Below are positions 36,484-45,593 of a stretch of 64,000 bases of DNA, piece by piece (position 1 is the stretch's first letter; the number at the start of each line of letters is the position of its first letter). Where the stretch lies: contig NZ_LGHP01000001.1 in assembly GCF_001280845.1 (NCBI RefSeq), forward strand, positions 1,636,435 through 1,700,434, given 5' to 3'. The notes under the pieces were generated by a model that ran no database searches, had not been told where the DNA came from, and saw only the letters and a program-made list of their open reading frames with translations. Position numbers and translations under genes: made by a program. Origin of the DNA: Bacillus sp. FJAT-28004 (GTDB taxonomy: Bacteria; Bacillota; Bacilli; Paenibacillales; Paenibacillaceae).

Positions 36484-36503
36484 CTAATAGGATTACGATG
36501 CTG

Positions 36504-37313
36504 TCAACTCAAGCGCTGTCGTTGTCTATACGCAAAATGATTGGTTGGACCATGTCCGCTCCCGAAACCTAGCTGGTCTTCAATAGCGGCTTGAATGAAG
36601 GCTTTGGCTGTACTAATCGCATCAAGTACAGGTTTCCCTTGGGCAATTTCCGCTGCAATGGCAGCGGAGAAAGTGCATCCCGTACCATGAGTATGCAATG
36701 TATCGATACGTTTGCTTTCCAAGTAGACAAATTTCTCTCCATCAAATATGAGATCGACAAGCCGTTCGCCTGTTTCGTGGCCGCCCTTAATGACAACAAA
36801 GCGGGAGCCCATCTGATTCAAAATGCGGGCAGCTTCCTCACGATCACTTAGCGTCCGAATCGGCATTCTTGCGATAAGCTCGGCTTCCGGAATGTTTGGA
36901 GTCGTTATAAGCGCGAGCGGCAGCAGATGCTTGATAAGTGTCTGAATAGCTTCTTGCTGAAGCAGAGGCGAGCCTCCCTTAGCTACCATGACCGGATCAA
37001 TGATGAGATTGTGCCAGTTATATTGTTTTATTTTTTCTGCAACGATCTTAATAATTTCTGCGCTAAATAACATGCCTGTCTTAATTGCAGACGGTTCCAG
37101 ATCCTCACCTATTGAATCCAGCTGGTTTCTAATCGCTTCAGCATCCAGCGGGTAGATGCCTTGAACGCCAAGTGTATTCTGGGCAGTAACTGCGGTGATA
37201 ACAGACATGCCATAAGTGCCGAGCTCTTGAAATGTTTTGAGATCAGCTTGAATGCCTGCGCCACCGCCGGAGTCCGAGCCTGCAATCGTTAGTGCCTGAT
37301 ATCTTCTCATCAA
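36504..37313 (-). CDS. thiD: Hydroxymethylpyrimidine/phosphomethylpyrimidine kinase
   Basis: Phosphorylates HMP to HMP-PP in thiamine synthesis. The 269-residue ribokinase-fold protein opens with the diagnostic TIAGSDSGGGAGIQADLKTF segment and ends with the anion-hole motif THGTGCTFSAAIAA. Last gene of the TPP-controlled thiZXY-thiD operon, so the kinase acts on a pyrimidine brought in by the transporter. Confidence 0.95.
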   Translation of the reverse strand: MMRRYQALTIAGSDSGGGAGIQADLKTFQELGTYGMSVITAVTAQNTLGVQGIYPLDAEAIRNQLDSIGEDLEPSAIKTGMLFSAEIIKIVAEKIKQYNWHNLIIDPVMVAKGGSPLLQQEAIQTLIKHLLPLALITTPNIPEAELIARMPIRTLSDREEAARILNQMGSRFVVIKGGHETGERLVDLIFDGEKFVYLESKRIDTLHTHGTGCTFSAAIAAEIAQGKPVLDAISTAKAFIQAAIEDQLGFGSGHGPTNHFAYRQRQRLS

Positions 37314-37342
37314 TGCATCTCCTTCGAAAGAGTAGGATTTAT

Positions 37343-38368
37343 TTACAAGTTTGAAAAAGCGTCCTCAGCCTTTATATCCTCTGGCAGCAGATTGTTATCG
37401 ACTAACCAATCTCTTACATTGGACCATGAAGCGGGGTCTTGGTAACCGAATACTTGCTCTCCTGCATCCATAAGGGGCAGTAGGATGTCCAGGCTTTTCG
37501 TTTCGATTTCTTTATCGAGTGGGGAGGTTTGATCCTCGTGCTCGAATAAGATCGACAGCGAGTTTTGTTTATTTTCAGCAACAAATTGTTGACCTTCCGT
37601 AATGGCTGTGATGAATTTTTTGAGTAACGCTTGCTTCTCGGTTAGTCCTTGTTCACTTGCTACGAGCACAAGCTCGTAATAATCCGGCACGCCAAAATCA
37701 GTAGGGTTAATGGCTGTCATTGGATGCCCTTCCTTGGCAAGCAGCAATTGTTCATGGTTAATAAATCCGCCGATGATTGCATCTACCTTATTGGTCGAAA
37801 TGGCTGGAATAAAGGAAAAACCAACGTCAATCATATCCACATTTTGCGGGTCACCGCCGTCGTGCTTAATCATTGTGCGCATCATAGCTTCATAAAGGGG
37901 AATGGACGAATAACCAACCTTTTTGCCTACGAGATCTTTGGGGGACTTGGCGCTTCCGCCTTCTGGAACCATCAGATGATTAAGCGGATGTCTGACGATA
38001 GCAGCAATTGATGTAACAGGAATATCCTCGCCGCGAGCCATCAGAACCTGCGGTTGGTAGCTGAGTGCTAAATCAACTTTACCTGCTGCCACGAGCTTCA
38101 ACGCGTCATTCGTATCAGCAGGCATTTGAATGTTAACCTCCAAACCTTGCTTCGCGAAATAACCGTTTTTTTGAGCCGCATAGAGGAAGGAATGCACGGC
38201 ATTCGGATACCAGTCGAGCATGATGCTAATCGACTGAGGATTTTGTTCGGGCGAAGAGTCCTTGGGTTTCTTTTCATTCACAGCAGCGTTGCTGCTGCAT
38301 CCGCTTATTGCGAGTAGTAGTGCTGCCAGCATCGGAATCATCCATTTGATTTTTGCGTTAATGATCAT
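37343..38368 (-). CDS. thiY: Thiamine-precursor ABC transporter substrate-binding lipoprotein (ThiY-like)
   Basis: A 341-residue NMT1-type binding protein. Lipobox LLAISGC (Cys24) for surface anchoring, followed by the family segment MLDWYPNAVHSFLYAAQKNG. It is expected to bind a pyrimidine such as formylaminopyrimidine. It overlaps the permease gene by 11 bases. TPP riboswitch control and linkage to thiD support the role over other NMT1 substrates. Confidence 0.9.
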   Translation of the reverse strand: MIINAKIKWMIPMLAALLLAISGCSSNAAVNEKKPKDSSPEQNPQSISIMLDWYPNAVHSFLYAAQKNGYFAKQGLEVNIQMPADTNDALKLVAAGKVDLALSYQPQVLMARGEDIPVTSIAAIVRHPLNHLMVPEGGSAKSPKDLVGKKVGYSSIPLYEAMMRTMIKHDGGDPQNVDMIDVGFSFIPAISTNKVDAIIGGFINHEQLLLAKEGHPMTAINPTDFGVPDYYELVLVASEQGLTEKQALLKKFITAITEGQQFVAENKQNSLSILFEHEDQTSPLDKEIETKSLDILLPLMDAGEQVFGYQDPASWSNVRDWLVDNNLLPEDIKAEDAFSNL

Positions 38369-39140
38369 TTTTTCTTCCTCTTTTCTTTAGTATCTTTTTC
38401 TCCAAAAGCACGATGGCAGCAAATAACAAGATGCCGATTAGGGATAACAGAAAAACAGATGCAAACATGGAATCTGCGTTCAAATTGCTGGACATTCGGC
38501 GGCTGTAATAGCCGAGACCTTCACTGCCTCCAAGCCATTCGCCGATGGTGGCGCCGACGACACAATAAACGATCGATAACTTTAGACCTGAGAAGAAGGC
38601 AGGCAGGGCGATCGGTATTTGTATTTTTCGAAAAACACCCCAGCGTGTCGCTCCCATCGTAAGCAGCAGCTCGTTATATTCGTGATCACTCTTTCTAAGC
38701 CCGTCATACGTATTGACAACGATAGGGAAGAAGGAAGTCAAAAAAACGACAGCGACTTTGCTCCAAATCGTATAGCCGAACCACATGATGAAAATTGGAG
38801 ACAAGGCAATAAGCGGTATTGTCTGACTAATGACGACAAACGGGTACAACGCCTTCTCCAGTATTCGGAAAGCGTGCATGCCTGCTGCGAGAGCAATCCC
38901 AAAGGTAATCGACAATAGGAATCCGACCGCGACTTCTTTAAGCGTAGCCAGCAGATGCTTGCCAAGCAGCAGTTGGCTGTCTTCAAGTAATGCTCGACCT
39001 ATTGAACTGGGGGACGGCAGTATGTATGGTGGAACTAAGCCGAGATGTACGATCCATTGCCAAATAAGCAGCATACTGATGAGCAGCAGGATAAAGAGGC
39101 CGTAATGGCTCAGCCACTGCTTAATTAGAGGTTTGCGCAT
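38358..39140 (-). CDS. thiX: Thiamine-precursor ABC transporter permease (ThiX-like)
   Basis: A 260-residue inner-membrane permease of the BPD_transp_1 type with about six helices. The EAA-loop region DGLRKSDHEYNELLLTMGAT, then WGVFRKIQIPIALPAFFSG, contacts the ATPase. It overlaps the ATPase gene by 20 bases and thiY by 11, as in a tightly coupled operon. Confidence 0.92.
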   Translation of the reverse strand: MRKPLIKQWLSHYGLFILLLISMLLIWQWIVHLGLVPPYILPSPSSIGRALLEDSQLLLGKHLLATLKEVAVGFLLSITFGIALAAGMHAFRILEKALYPFVVISQTIPLIALSPIFIMWFGYTIWSKVAVVFLTSFFPIVVNTYDGLRKSDHEYNELLLTMGATRWGVFRKIQIPIALPAFFSGLKLSIVYCVVGATIGEWLGGSEGLGYYSRRMSSNLNADSMFASVFLLSLIGILLFAAIVLLEKKILKKRGRKNDH

Positions 39141-39891
39141 GCAGTCTTCGCTCCAAATCTTGTCGCAGCTTCACAAAGGCGGGTTCATAATTCTGCTCAT
39201 AGTGTCTTGGCCTCGGCATGTGGACGACAATTTCTTGTACCCCCTGCGCATCGTTAGCTGGCAATACATAAATGCGATCACTTAGCAATATGGCTTCTTC
39301 AAGATCATGTGTGATGAAGAGTACCGTTTTCTCAAGGTCGCCCCACAATTCAAGCAGCCACTTATGCATGCCGCGTTTGGTCATTGCGTCAAGTGCGCCG
39401 AATGGTTCGTCCAGCAGCAGAAGCTCTTGACCGGTTACGAGCGTGCGCAGAAAAGCGACTCGCTGCCGCATGCCTCCCGATAACTCGTCGGGGTAGGCCT
39501 GTTCATGTCCTGCAAGTCCGAAGCGTTTAAGCAGCTCCTTTATTTGGACAGTGTTATAATGATTATTGCTGCGTGTCAGCTCAAGCGGAAGCAGGCAATT
39601 ACCCAGTACGGTTCTCCATGGGAGAAGAAGGTCCTTTTGCGGCATATAAGCAACCTTGCCAAGCCGATTCGGTGCAGGCTTGCCATGCAGCCTGATTTCG
39701 CCTTGGCTCGGCTGAAGCAATCCGGCCATGAGCTTAAAGAGTGTGCTTTTGCCCGAGCCGCTAGCACCGATGATCGAGACGAACTCTCCAGGATGGGCTT
39801 CCAGCGAAAGATTGGACAAAATAGATGTTTCAGCATGCCTGTCGAAAGTGTAGCTTACATGGTGAAGTGATATTATGGCTGTAATACGCAT
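39121..39891 (-). CDS. thiZ: Thiamine-precursor ABC transporter ATP-binding protein (ThiZ-like)
   Basis: A 256-residue ABC ATPase: Walker A GASGSGKST, signature LSGGMRQR, Walker B LLLLDEPFGALD and the H-loop ITHDLEEA. First gene after the TPP riboswitch. The open frame extends to 39954, but that part overlaps the riboswitch terminator. GGAGGG directly abuts the ATG at 39891, while an in-frame ATT at 39885 is at ideal spacing, so translation may begin there. Confidence 0.9.
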   Translation of the reverse strand: MRITAIISLHHVSYTFDRHAETSILSNLSLEAHPGEFVSIIGASGSGKSTLFKLMAGLLQPSQGEIRLHGKPAPNRLGKVAYMPQKDLLLPWRTVLGNCLLPLELTRSNNHYNTVQIKELLKRFGLAGHEQAYPDELSGGMRQRVAFLRTLVTGQELLLLDEPFGALDAMTKRGMHKWLLELWGDLEKTVLFITHDLEEAILLSDRIYVLPANDAQGVQEIVVHMPRPRHYEQNYEPAFVKLRQDLERRLHAQTSN

Positions 39892-39907
39892 CCCTCCGTA
39901 AACAAAT

Positions 39908-39944
39908 AAAGACCCACCCATTTCCGAGGGGAAATGAGCGGGTC
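39908..39944 (-). terminator. TPP-riboswitch-controlled terminator
   Basis: Read on the minus strand, AGACCCGCTCATTTCC pairs with GGAAATGGGTGGGTCT (a few mismatches) and is followed by a T-rich stretch, just before the thiZ start. Confidence 0.8.
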
Positions 39945-39983
39945 TAACGATCAAACAAGGCTTGCGCGCATGAATGAATGCTG

Positions 39984-40078
39984 CTGCTCCACTTCCCTCC
40001 GCTGGAATGATCCAGATCAGGTTCCAAGGGTCCGGAGCAGAAGCTCCATCTCAGCCGTAAGGCTCCCCTAGTGAAATA
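39984..40078 (-). promoter_or_regulatory. TPP riboswitch (THI element)
   Basis: On the minus strand the conserved blocks appear in order: ACTAGGGGAGCC, GGCTGAGAT, GACCCTT, GAACCTGATC and GGATCATTCCAGCGGAGGGA. It senses thiamine pyrophosphate and controls the downstream thiZXY-thiD operon through the terminator at 39908-39944. Confidence 0.96.
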
Positions 40079-40109
40079 AATAGGTTTATATGCAATTTGT
40101 ATTTTTTCT

Positions 40110-40137
40110 ACTATAGCATACACTGGATAGATGTAAA
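40110..40137 (-). promoter_or_regulatory. Promoter of the TPP-controlled operon
   Basis: On the minus strand -35 TTTACA (40137-40132) and -10 TATAGT (40115-40110) are 16 bp apart, about 35 bp before the aptamer. Confidence 0.65.
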
Positions 40138-40166
40138 CCATAATTATCCGAAAAGGCGTTGGACAA

Positions 40167-40724
40167 ATGAAAAATTTACTCGTAACGGGCTATCGAGCTC
40201 ATGAGCTTAATATTTTTAGCCAGAAGCATGAGGGCATTGTTTATATTAAAAAAGCGCTGACAGGCAAGCTGGTTCCGCTTATAGAAGATGGGCTTGAGTG
40301 GGTAATTACCCCAGGTCAGTACGGCGTGGATTTGTGGGCATGCGAGGTCGTCATTGCGCTGAAGGATATTTATCCTCATTTGAGGCTTTCTATTATTTCG
40401 GCTTACAGCAATCCGGAAGAGAAATGGAAGGATGATAAGAAGGAATTTTATCAGCAGGTTTTAAAAGGGGTCGATTATTACGCATCGGTCAGCAACCAGC
40501 CGTATAATGGGATTTGGCAATTTACGGCGAGGGACGAGCTGCTGTTTCGCAAAACAGACGGCATTCTGCTCGTGTACGATGAGGATGCGGGCGAGGGCAG
40601 TCCAAAGTTTTTTAAAGAAAAAGCGTTAAAGAAGCAGCAGGCAGAGGGCTATGGTTATTTCAGCATAAGTTCGGAGGACATTCAGAGCATTGCTGATGAT
40701 GACAATTTGTATTCGGAAAATTAA
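40167..40724 (+). CDS. ypsA: YpsA/DUF1273 (UPF0398) SLOG-domain protein
   Basis: A 185-residue protein of the SLOG superfamily (Rossmann-like nucleotide-binding fold). Conserved stretches include TGYRAHELNIF at the N-terminus, VITPGQYGVDLWACEV in the middle, and SNQPYNGIWQF. In Bacillus subtilis the homologue affects cell division. GTTGGACAA precedes the ATG. Monocistronic. Confidence 0.93.
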   Translation: MKNLLVTGYRAHELNIFSQKHEGIVYIKKALTGKLVPLIEDGLEWVITPGQYGVDLWACEVVIALKDIYPHLRLSIISAYSNPEEKWKDDKKEFYQQVLKGVDYYASVSNQPYNGIWQFTARDELLFRKTDGILLVYDEDAGEGSPKFFKEKALKKQQAEGYGYFSISSEDIQSIADDDNLYSEN

Positions 40725-40773
40725 TAATGCACTGTATTCGTATAAGGAATATAAGACAGTTCATCCATGATTC

Positions 40774-40807
40774 ATGCTGGCAGGTAACGACTTGTCAGCA
40801 TTTTTTT
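40774..40807 (+). terminator. Terminator after ypsA
   Basis: ATGCTGGCA pairs with TGTCAGCAT (one mismatch) and is followed by seven Ts. Confidence 0.75.
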
Positions 40808-40944
40808 ATGGACAAAACTATTTATGTATCCTGTCGAGAGGCGTCATGTTTGACAAATAATAGGCGGTGTATTATTATCTGATTAGACAAACTTCTAATT
40901 AGATACCCGTTAAATTAGTTTAGTGGTGGAAGAGGTGGCGAACT

Positions 40945-41550
40945 GTGCAGTTAGATAAGGTTGTGGCTTATCATAAAGCGTTATCCGATGCAACGAGGAT
41001 TAAACTACTGATTATGCTGGCTGAAGGTGAGCTTAATGGCCAGGTGCTGGCAGAGAAATTAGGCGTTACGCCTGCTACGATTACGCATCATGCCACGAAG
41101 TTAAGAGAGGCTAGCTTAATTAATGAACGCAGAGAGAAGAACACGATTTATTTTTCACTGAACCATTATTTTATTAAAAGCAATGCTAATGCAACGGAGG
41201 AGCTCATTTATCGGAATGCTGGTGCAGAGAAAGGAGTGGAAAACATGGAGGATAGCCAGAAGAAACTGCAGGATTCAGTCATCCGTAACTTTTTCACAAA
41301 AGAGGGTAAGCTCACGCATATGCCGGCTCAGCTTAAGAAAAAACTGATTGTGCTTCAGCATATGGTTTCTCAATTGACGAGGGGACAAAAGTATACAGAG
41401 AAGGAAATCAACGCGTTTATTAAAGGTTATCATGATGACTTCGCGACCATTCGCAGAGAGTTCATTATGCATCAATTGATGTTTAGGGAAAATGACATTT
41501 ACGAATTGAATCCGCAAGAAATGTGGGCGAAGTGGGAGACACTTTCGTAA
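40945..41550 (+). CDS. ArsR-family regulator with C-terminal DUF2087
   Basis: A 201-residue protein. Residues 1-80 are an ArsR winged helix (LSDATRIKLLIMLAEGELNG, then VTPATITHHATKLREASLI). The C-terminal DUF2087 domain (KKLIVLQHMVSQLTRGQKYTEKEINAFI) is often found fused to such helices. Starts with GTG, with GAGGTGG six bases upstream. Target genes and signal unknown; no partner gene lies alongside. Confidence 0.88.
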   Translation: MQLDKVVAYHKALSDATRIKLLIMLAEGELNGQVLAEKLGVTPATITHHATKLREASLINERREKNTIYFSLNHYFIKSNANATEELIYRNAGAEKGVENMEDSQKKLQDSVIRNFFTKEGKLTHMPAQLKKKLIVLQHMVSQLTRGQKYTEKEINAFIKGYHDDFATIRREFIMHQLMFRENDIYELNPQEMWAKWETLS

Positions 41551-41574
41551 ACGAGAGTTGTTCCTTTTAAATAG

Positions 41575-41706
41575 GCGGACATCAGAGACCTTATTTGCTT
41601 CATTTCCCTTCATTTAGTCGTGGTTGCGGACATAGAGGCCCTTATTTAGCTCCAATATGAATGATTGAGCACCATATCAGCTATATAGCGGCTTCTGTGT
41701 CCGTTA
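41575..41706. repeat. Foldback repeat, copy A
   Basis: An imperfect palindrome from GCGGACATAGAGGCCCTTAT (41636 onward) to TGTCCG (ending 41703), with about 30-base arms, preceded by a direct extra copy of the arm (GGACATCAGAGACCTTATTT at 41577). The same motif recurs at 44988-45111. Noncoding; it occupies the 280-base gap between the ArsR-DUF2087 gene and thyA. Confidence 0.75.
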
Positions 41707-41830
41707 TAGAATTAAACCTGAACTTGTCGAGCGGTGACTTTGTCATTGAGCCATAAAGGAAAACTAATTTTTCTATCGAATTTTAAAAATAATACTCAAT
41801 GGACATAAGAAGGATTTGGGGGCTCGGAAG

Positions 41831-42664
41831 ATGGGGAAGGCTGATGGGATTTACAATCAATTGGTAACGGATATTTTTGAACACGGTGATTGGGACAAAG
41901 ACCAAGCGGTTAGAACAACATGGTCTGATGGTACGCCTGCCTACACAAAAAGCATAATTTCCAAGCAGTTAACATTTGAAAATACTGAGGTTCCTATACT
42001 TACAACAAAAAGAGTACCATGGAAATCTGCCATACATGAAATGTTGTGGTTTTATGTAAAACGGACAAGTGACTGCGCATATTTGGATGAAAATAATGTG
42101 AGGATATGGAAAGAATGGACCAATTCTAATCATAATATAGGCAAAGCATACGGATATCAGCTTGGGAAACCCATTATGCTGAAGGGCAAAATGACAAACC
42201 AAGTGCATCATTTGATTGATCAGCTCATTCATAATCCTTCATCCAGACGGCATGTCATATCGCTTTGGAATATTGATGACCTTGATCAAATGGAGCTATA
42301 TCCTTGTGTTTGGAATAACCAATGGCTCATCAAGCAAGGTGTTCTTCATTTAATCGTTAATGCAAGATCAAACGATATCGGCTTAGGACACCCATTCAAT
42401 GTTTTTCAATATTACGTCTTACAACGAATGATCGCTCAAGTGACAGGATACAAATTAGGAACACTTACGTTTAATATTAATGATGCTCATATCTATGAAA
42501 GACATGAGCAACCTTTGAAAGAACAAATGTTACGTGAGCCTTATCCTGCTCCTGATCTGTGGATAAATCCAGAAATCAAAAATTTCGATGATTTTACGAT
42601 TCATGATTTTGAATTGAAAAATTATGTATACCATCCATCCATTAAAATGGAGATTGCGATATAG
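41831..42664 (+). CDS. thyA: Thymidylate synthase, phage phi3T/ThyA type
   Basis: Folate-dependent conversion of dUMP to dTMP. Catalytic Cys159 lies in MELYPCVWNNQW, and the dUMP-binding SSRRH and NARSNDIGLGHPFNVFQYYV segments are present. At 277 residues it resembles Bacillus ThyA/phage phi3T rather than ThyB. The ATG at 41831 is chosen over a TTG at 41816 that abuts the Shine-Dalgarno. No dihydrofolate reductase gene follows. The surrounding DNA is visibly AT-richer than the flanks. Confidence 0.94.
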   Translation: MGKADGIYNQLVTDIFEHGDWDKDQAVRTTWSDGTPAYTKSIISKQLTFENTEVPILTTKRVPWKSAIHEMLWFYVKRTSDCAYLDENNVRIWKEWTNSNHNIGKAYGYQLGKPIMLKGKMTNQVHHLIDQLIHNPSSRRHVISLWNIDDLDQMELYPCVWNNQWLIKQGVLHLIVNARSNDIGLGHPFNVFQYYVLQRMIAQVTGYKLGTLTFNINDAHIYERHEQPLKEQMLREPYPAPDLWINPEIKNFDDFTIHDFELKNYVYHPSIKMEIAI

Positions 42665-42771
42665 GTATGAACTCAGTATGCTGTTCGTGAGAAGATTGGT
42701 TACACTTGAGTTGTTTTATGAAAATCAACAAAGTACATAATAAGATTGGAAAACAAAAGGAGAGATAATAT

Positions 42772-43185
42772 ATGTCGATGGTAGAAGGAACCAAAGAAAA
42801 CCCATGGAAACTAAAAACGCCTCCTCAAACATCGGAATATGAAATGTATCAAGGCGAAAAGGATGGCAAACCAATATTAGTATGCACGGTAGGCAAAACG
42901 GTTTTGCATTATGATTACCGTTGTATTTATGACTTAAGCGCGATGCTCAAAGAACATGGTGACTGGATCGAACTTGGCAGTGCCGATGAGCAGAAGCCTG
43001 TAAAAGAGGGTACGGTTGAAGCGTGGGGCCGTTCACCTGAAAATCCGTTTGGTGGTTGGTATGGCATGAAAAAAGGCTTGCGCGGTAGATTCGGAATGTA
43101 TATTCCGCCGTTGATGGAGAAGTTAGGACTTGCTGAAGTAGAACACAATCCAAGAAATAATCGCATGAGGACAATTCAATCATAG
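42772..43185 (+). CDS. Conserved protein of unknown function, 137 residues
   Basis: Soluble, Gly/Pro/Trp-rich sequence (NPWKLKTPPQTSEYEMYQG at the start; ENPFGGWYGMKKGLRGRFG in the middle). AAAGGAGAG lies before the ATG. The composition and stop position look like a genuine gene. I recognise no catalytic motif. It lies alone between thyA and an S66 peptidase. Confidence 0.8.
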   Translation: MSMVEGTKENPWKLKTPPQTSEYEMYQGEKDGKPILVCTVGKTVLHYDYRCIYDLSAMLKEHGDWIELGSADEQKPVKEGTVEAWGRSPENPFGGWYGMKKGLRGRFGMYIPPLMEKLGLAEVEHNPRNNRMRTIQS

Positions 43186-43216
43186 TGTGAATAAATATTG
43201 AGTTCGAATGTATATT

Positions 43217-43243
43217 GGCTGCCATAATGGTAGTCTTTTTTTA
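43217..43243 (+). terminator. Terminator after the 137-residue gene
   Basis: GGCTGCCAT pairs with ATGGTAGTC (two G-U pairs) around one base plus T run. Confidence 0.7.
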
Positions 43244-43333
43244 TGTAAGGGAGAGGTTTGAGCAATAATAAGTGATTGAGAGTTTACTAATATTTGTATA
43301 TATTCAAGTAAAAATTATAAGGAGGGTTAATCA

Positions 43334-44359
43334 TTGACACCCTCACTATTGAAACCCGATAAATTAAATAAGGGAGATACGATTGGAATTGTTTCACCTT
43401 CCTCGCCTGTTGCTTTTTTTTGCCCTAACAGATTGAAGCGTGGAATAAAAGCTTTAGAGAATATGGGGTTTAAAGTAATCTTAGGACAGCATGTTAGCAA
43501 GAAGACGGGACACACGGCTGGCAGCATAAATAATCGTTTGGATGATTTTCATCATATGATTCGAGACCCTGAGGTAAAAGCAATTATCGCTACAATAGGG
43601 GGATACAACTCACACCAACTGCTTGAAGAATTAGACTATTCGCTTATTAGCAATAATCCAAAAATTATAATGGGGTATAGTGATATAACGGCACTTCTAG
43701 CAGGCATACATGCGAAAACAAATCTCATTACATTTATGGGACCCGCTATTATGCCGCAGTTTGGAGAATTTGGCGGACTGATTGATTATACATACCATTC
43801 CTTTGTAAGAACCGTAATGAATGATAAGCCAATAGGTGTTATTGATTCTAGTGATCAATGGATGGAGGAGCATTTGAGCTGGGAGGTTGAAGATTCGCGC
43901 CCAAGAGCCGTCATCCCTAATACTGGAATGAAGATTTTGAAACCTGGACAAGCGAAAGGTCCTATCCTAGCTGCGAATATGGGCACTCTTCTTCTGCTAG
44001 CTGGCACACCATATTTCCCGAACTTTGATGGTAGAATTTTGTGTCTAGAAGACGACGAGAGTGAACAGCTAAGCACAATTGATAGATATCTTACACAGTT
44101 TCGTCAGATGGGTATTTATGATCGCATTTCTGCGCTAATTATAGGAAGATTTCATTCGCGTATAGGATTTAATCAAGAAGATTCATTGCAGGAGCTGCTG
44201 CAGATTGCAACGAGAGGATACGATTTCCCAATCGTTTATGATGCGGACTTTGGTCATACTGACCCAATGATTGTACTTCCAAATGGTGTTAAAGCTTGCT
44301 TGCATGCCTCTGAGCAACAGGGAGTACTTTTTTCGATTGAAGAATCCGCCGTATTATAG
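43334..44359 (+). CDS. S66-family LD-carboxypeptidase / MccF-like peptidase
   Basis: A 341-residue serine peptidase. Nucleophile Ser116 sits in MGYSDITALL, and the C-terminal Glu/His region includes GHTDPMIVLPNG. The family includes peptidoglycan LD-carboxypeptidase and MccF, which confers resistance to microcin C. The start is TTG at 43334 with AGGAGGG seven bases upstream. No microcin biosynthesis genes are nearby, so self-immunity is not indicated. Confidence 0.9.
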   Translation: MTPSLLKPDKLNKGDTIGIVSPSSPVAFFCPNRLKRGIKALENMGFKVILGQHVSKKTGHTAGSINNRLDDFHHMIRDPEVKAIIATIGGYNSHQLLEELDYSLISNNPKIIMGYSDITALLAGIHAKTNLITFMGPAIMPQFGEFGGLIDYTYHSFVRTVMNDKPIGVIDSSDQWMEEHLSWEVEDSRPRAVIPNTGMKILKPGQAKGPILAANMGTLLLLAGTPYFPNFDGRILCLEDDESEQLSTIDRYLTQFRQMGIYDRISALIIGRFHSRIGFNQEDSLQELLQIATRGYDFPIVYDADFGHTDPMIVLPNGVKACLHASEQQGVLFSIEESAVL

Positions 44360-44411
44360 TAATTTAAACTGGAATAGAATGCAATCATCTACTAATTGGA
44401 GTGATTAAAGA

Positions 44412-44840
44412 ATGAAATTAGAAAATGAAAAAGATGTCCTAACAGTCATTAATGCAGATGTTACAGCTTCCAGCTTCAAAAATGTTCGGGCGGAGCAGTT
44501 CACGCTAAACTGTTGCAACCTTAGTGGAATGAATATGAATGATGTGAATTTGACAGGACTGCATATTTCCGATGCAAATTTGAGCGAGCTCGTCATTGAT
44601 GGTGCACAGTGGGGCGGAGCTCATTTTCAACACATTGGATTCGGCAATCCAAGTCAGCCAGATGTTGAATTCAATAGAACCCCTGTAAAATTCACCGATT
44701 GTAATCTTCAGCAAGGAGTATTTAATAATTGCAATTTATCGAATGTTAAATTGGAAAACTGCGATATTTCTGGTTTAACTATAAATGGTGTTAATATCGA
44801 AAGCTTAATCAAACAGTTTGAGTCTATGGAGCAAAAATAA
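44412..44840 (+). CDS. Pentapeptide-repeat-like protein
   Basis: A 142-residue protein with a run of A(D/N)LxX-type five-residue periodicity (NCCNLSGMNMNDVNLTGLHI, then DANLSELVIDGAQW, then FTDCNLQQGVFNNCNLSNVK and LENCDISGLTINGVNI). This predicts a right-handed beta-helix. Some family members protect DNA gyrase, but many have no known role. GGAGTG precedes the ATG. Confidence 0.85.
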   Translation: MKLENEKDVLTVINADVTASSFKNVRAEQFTLNCCNLSGMNMNDVNLTGLHISDANLSELVIDGAQWGGAHFQHIGFGNPSQPDVEFNRTPVKFTDCNLQQGVFNNCNLSNVKLENCDISGLTINGVNIESLIKQFESMEQK

Positions 44841-44881
44841 GAAATAAGCCATTTTAACTAACGAGGCACGACAGCTTAAAG

Positions 44882-44924
44882 CCGCAAAAGTTCGCCCGTG
44901 AGGCAGCCTTTTGTGGTTTTTTTT
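44882..44924 (+). terminator. Terminator after the pentapeptide gene
   Basis: CCGCAAAAG pairs with CTTTTGTGG and eight Ts follow. Confidence 0.75.
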
Positions 44925-44987
44925 GAGAATGAGAGGCTCTACGTCATGAGTTATGGTTGAGCAGTTCAAAATTTCAGAAGTGACAGT

Positions 44988-45114
44988 AAAGGACATAGAG
45001 GACGCTATTTATGAGGTTAACGTGCAAACAGGTTTCTAACGGACATAGGATACGTTATTGATGTGAAAAGGAGTGTAAAAATGAGGCAAATAGAGTCTCT
45101 GGTGTCCGTTAACT
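44988..45114. repeat. Foldback repeat, copy B
   Basis: TAACGGACATAGGATACGTT (45037 on) faces an inverted arm ending TGTCCGTTA (45111); reading that arm on the minus strand gives GGACACCAGAGACTC-type sequence matching copy A at 41577. An extra direct arm GGACATAGAGGACGCTATTT starts at 44991. The 340-base gap 44841-45180 contains only this and the preceding terminator. Confidence 0.75.
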
Positions 45115-45180
45115 AAGCAACATTGTTCCAAATAGTCTCGTCTGGATGATATCTGATAGCAAGATAGGAGGAGAGCAGCT

Positions 45181-45504
45181 ATTCGCAACCATATTTTAAG
45201 TGCTTTGCCGATTCATTTGTTGGCATGGGTTATGATTCTTGTGGCATGGATATTTGACCCGTTTAGTTGGTTTTTAAACCCGATTGTTAATAATACTCCA
45301 GCGTTTCTCACCGTTTCAAAATGGTTGGCTCAGTCACTACTCGTTACTGGCATAATTGGATTCTCCATATATAAATTAAGGACCAGCCCCCAGCTGACAA
45401 GGAAAGATTTGAACGTTGTTTCAGTACATATTGTATTTTGTGTTTTTCATATTGCAGTCGTTAGTACTCTGATTTTTCTAGTAGCAGGATTTGAAGATTT
45501 ATAG
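45181..45504 (+). CDS. Small membrane protein with probable ATT start
   Basis: About 107 residues with three hydrophobic segments (LLAWVMILVAWIF, SLLVTGIIGFSIY, and VVSVHIVFCVFHIAVVSTLI). A perfect AGGAGGAG (45166-45173) is seven bases before an in-frame ATT at 45181, while the nearest conventional start, TTG at 45205, has no Shine-Dalgarno. An ATT start therefore gives the better gene model. I do not recognise the family. Confidence 0.65.
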   Translation: MRNHILSALPIHLLAWVMILVAWIFDPFSWFLNPIVNNTPAFLTVSKWLAQSLLVTGIIGFSIYKLRTSPQLTRKDLNVVSVHIVFCVFHIAVVSTLIFLVAGFEDL

Positions 45505-45593
45505 TGCATTTGTTCTTTATCTTACATAAGAAAATAGATGTTACTGAATAAATAGAAGAATTAGTGCCTCGATTGGGGAAGGTGAGCATAACC

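Noticed and set aside
43334..44359. S66 peptidase as an immunity gene of a microcin cluster
   Set aside because: No precursor, adenylation or export genes are adjacent, so only the enzyme family is supported.
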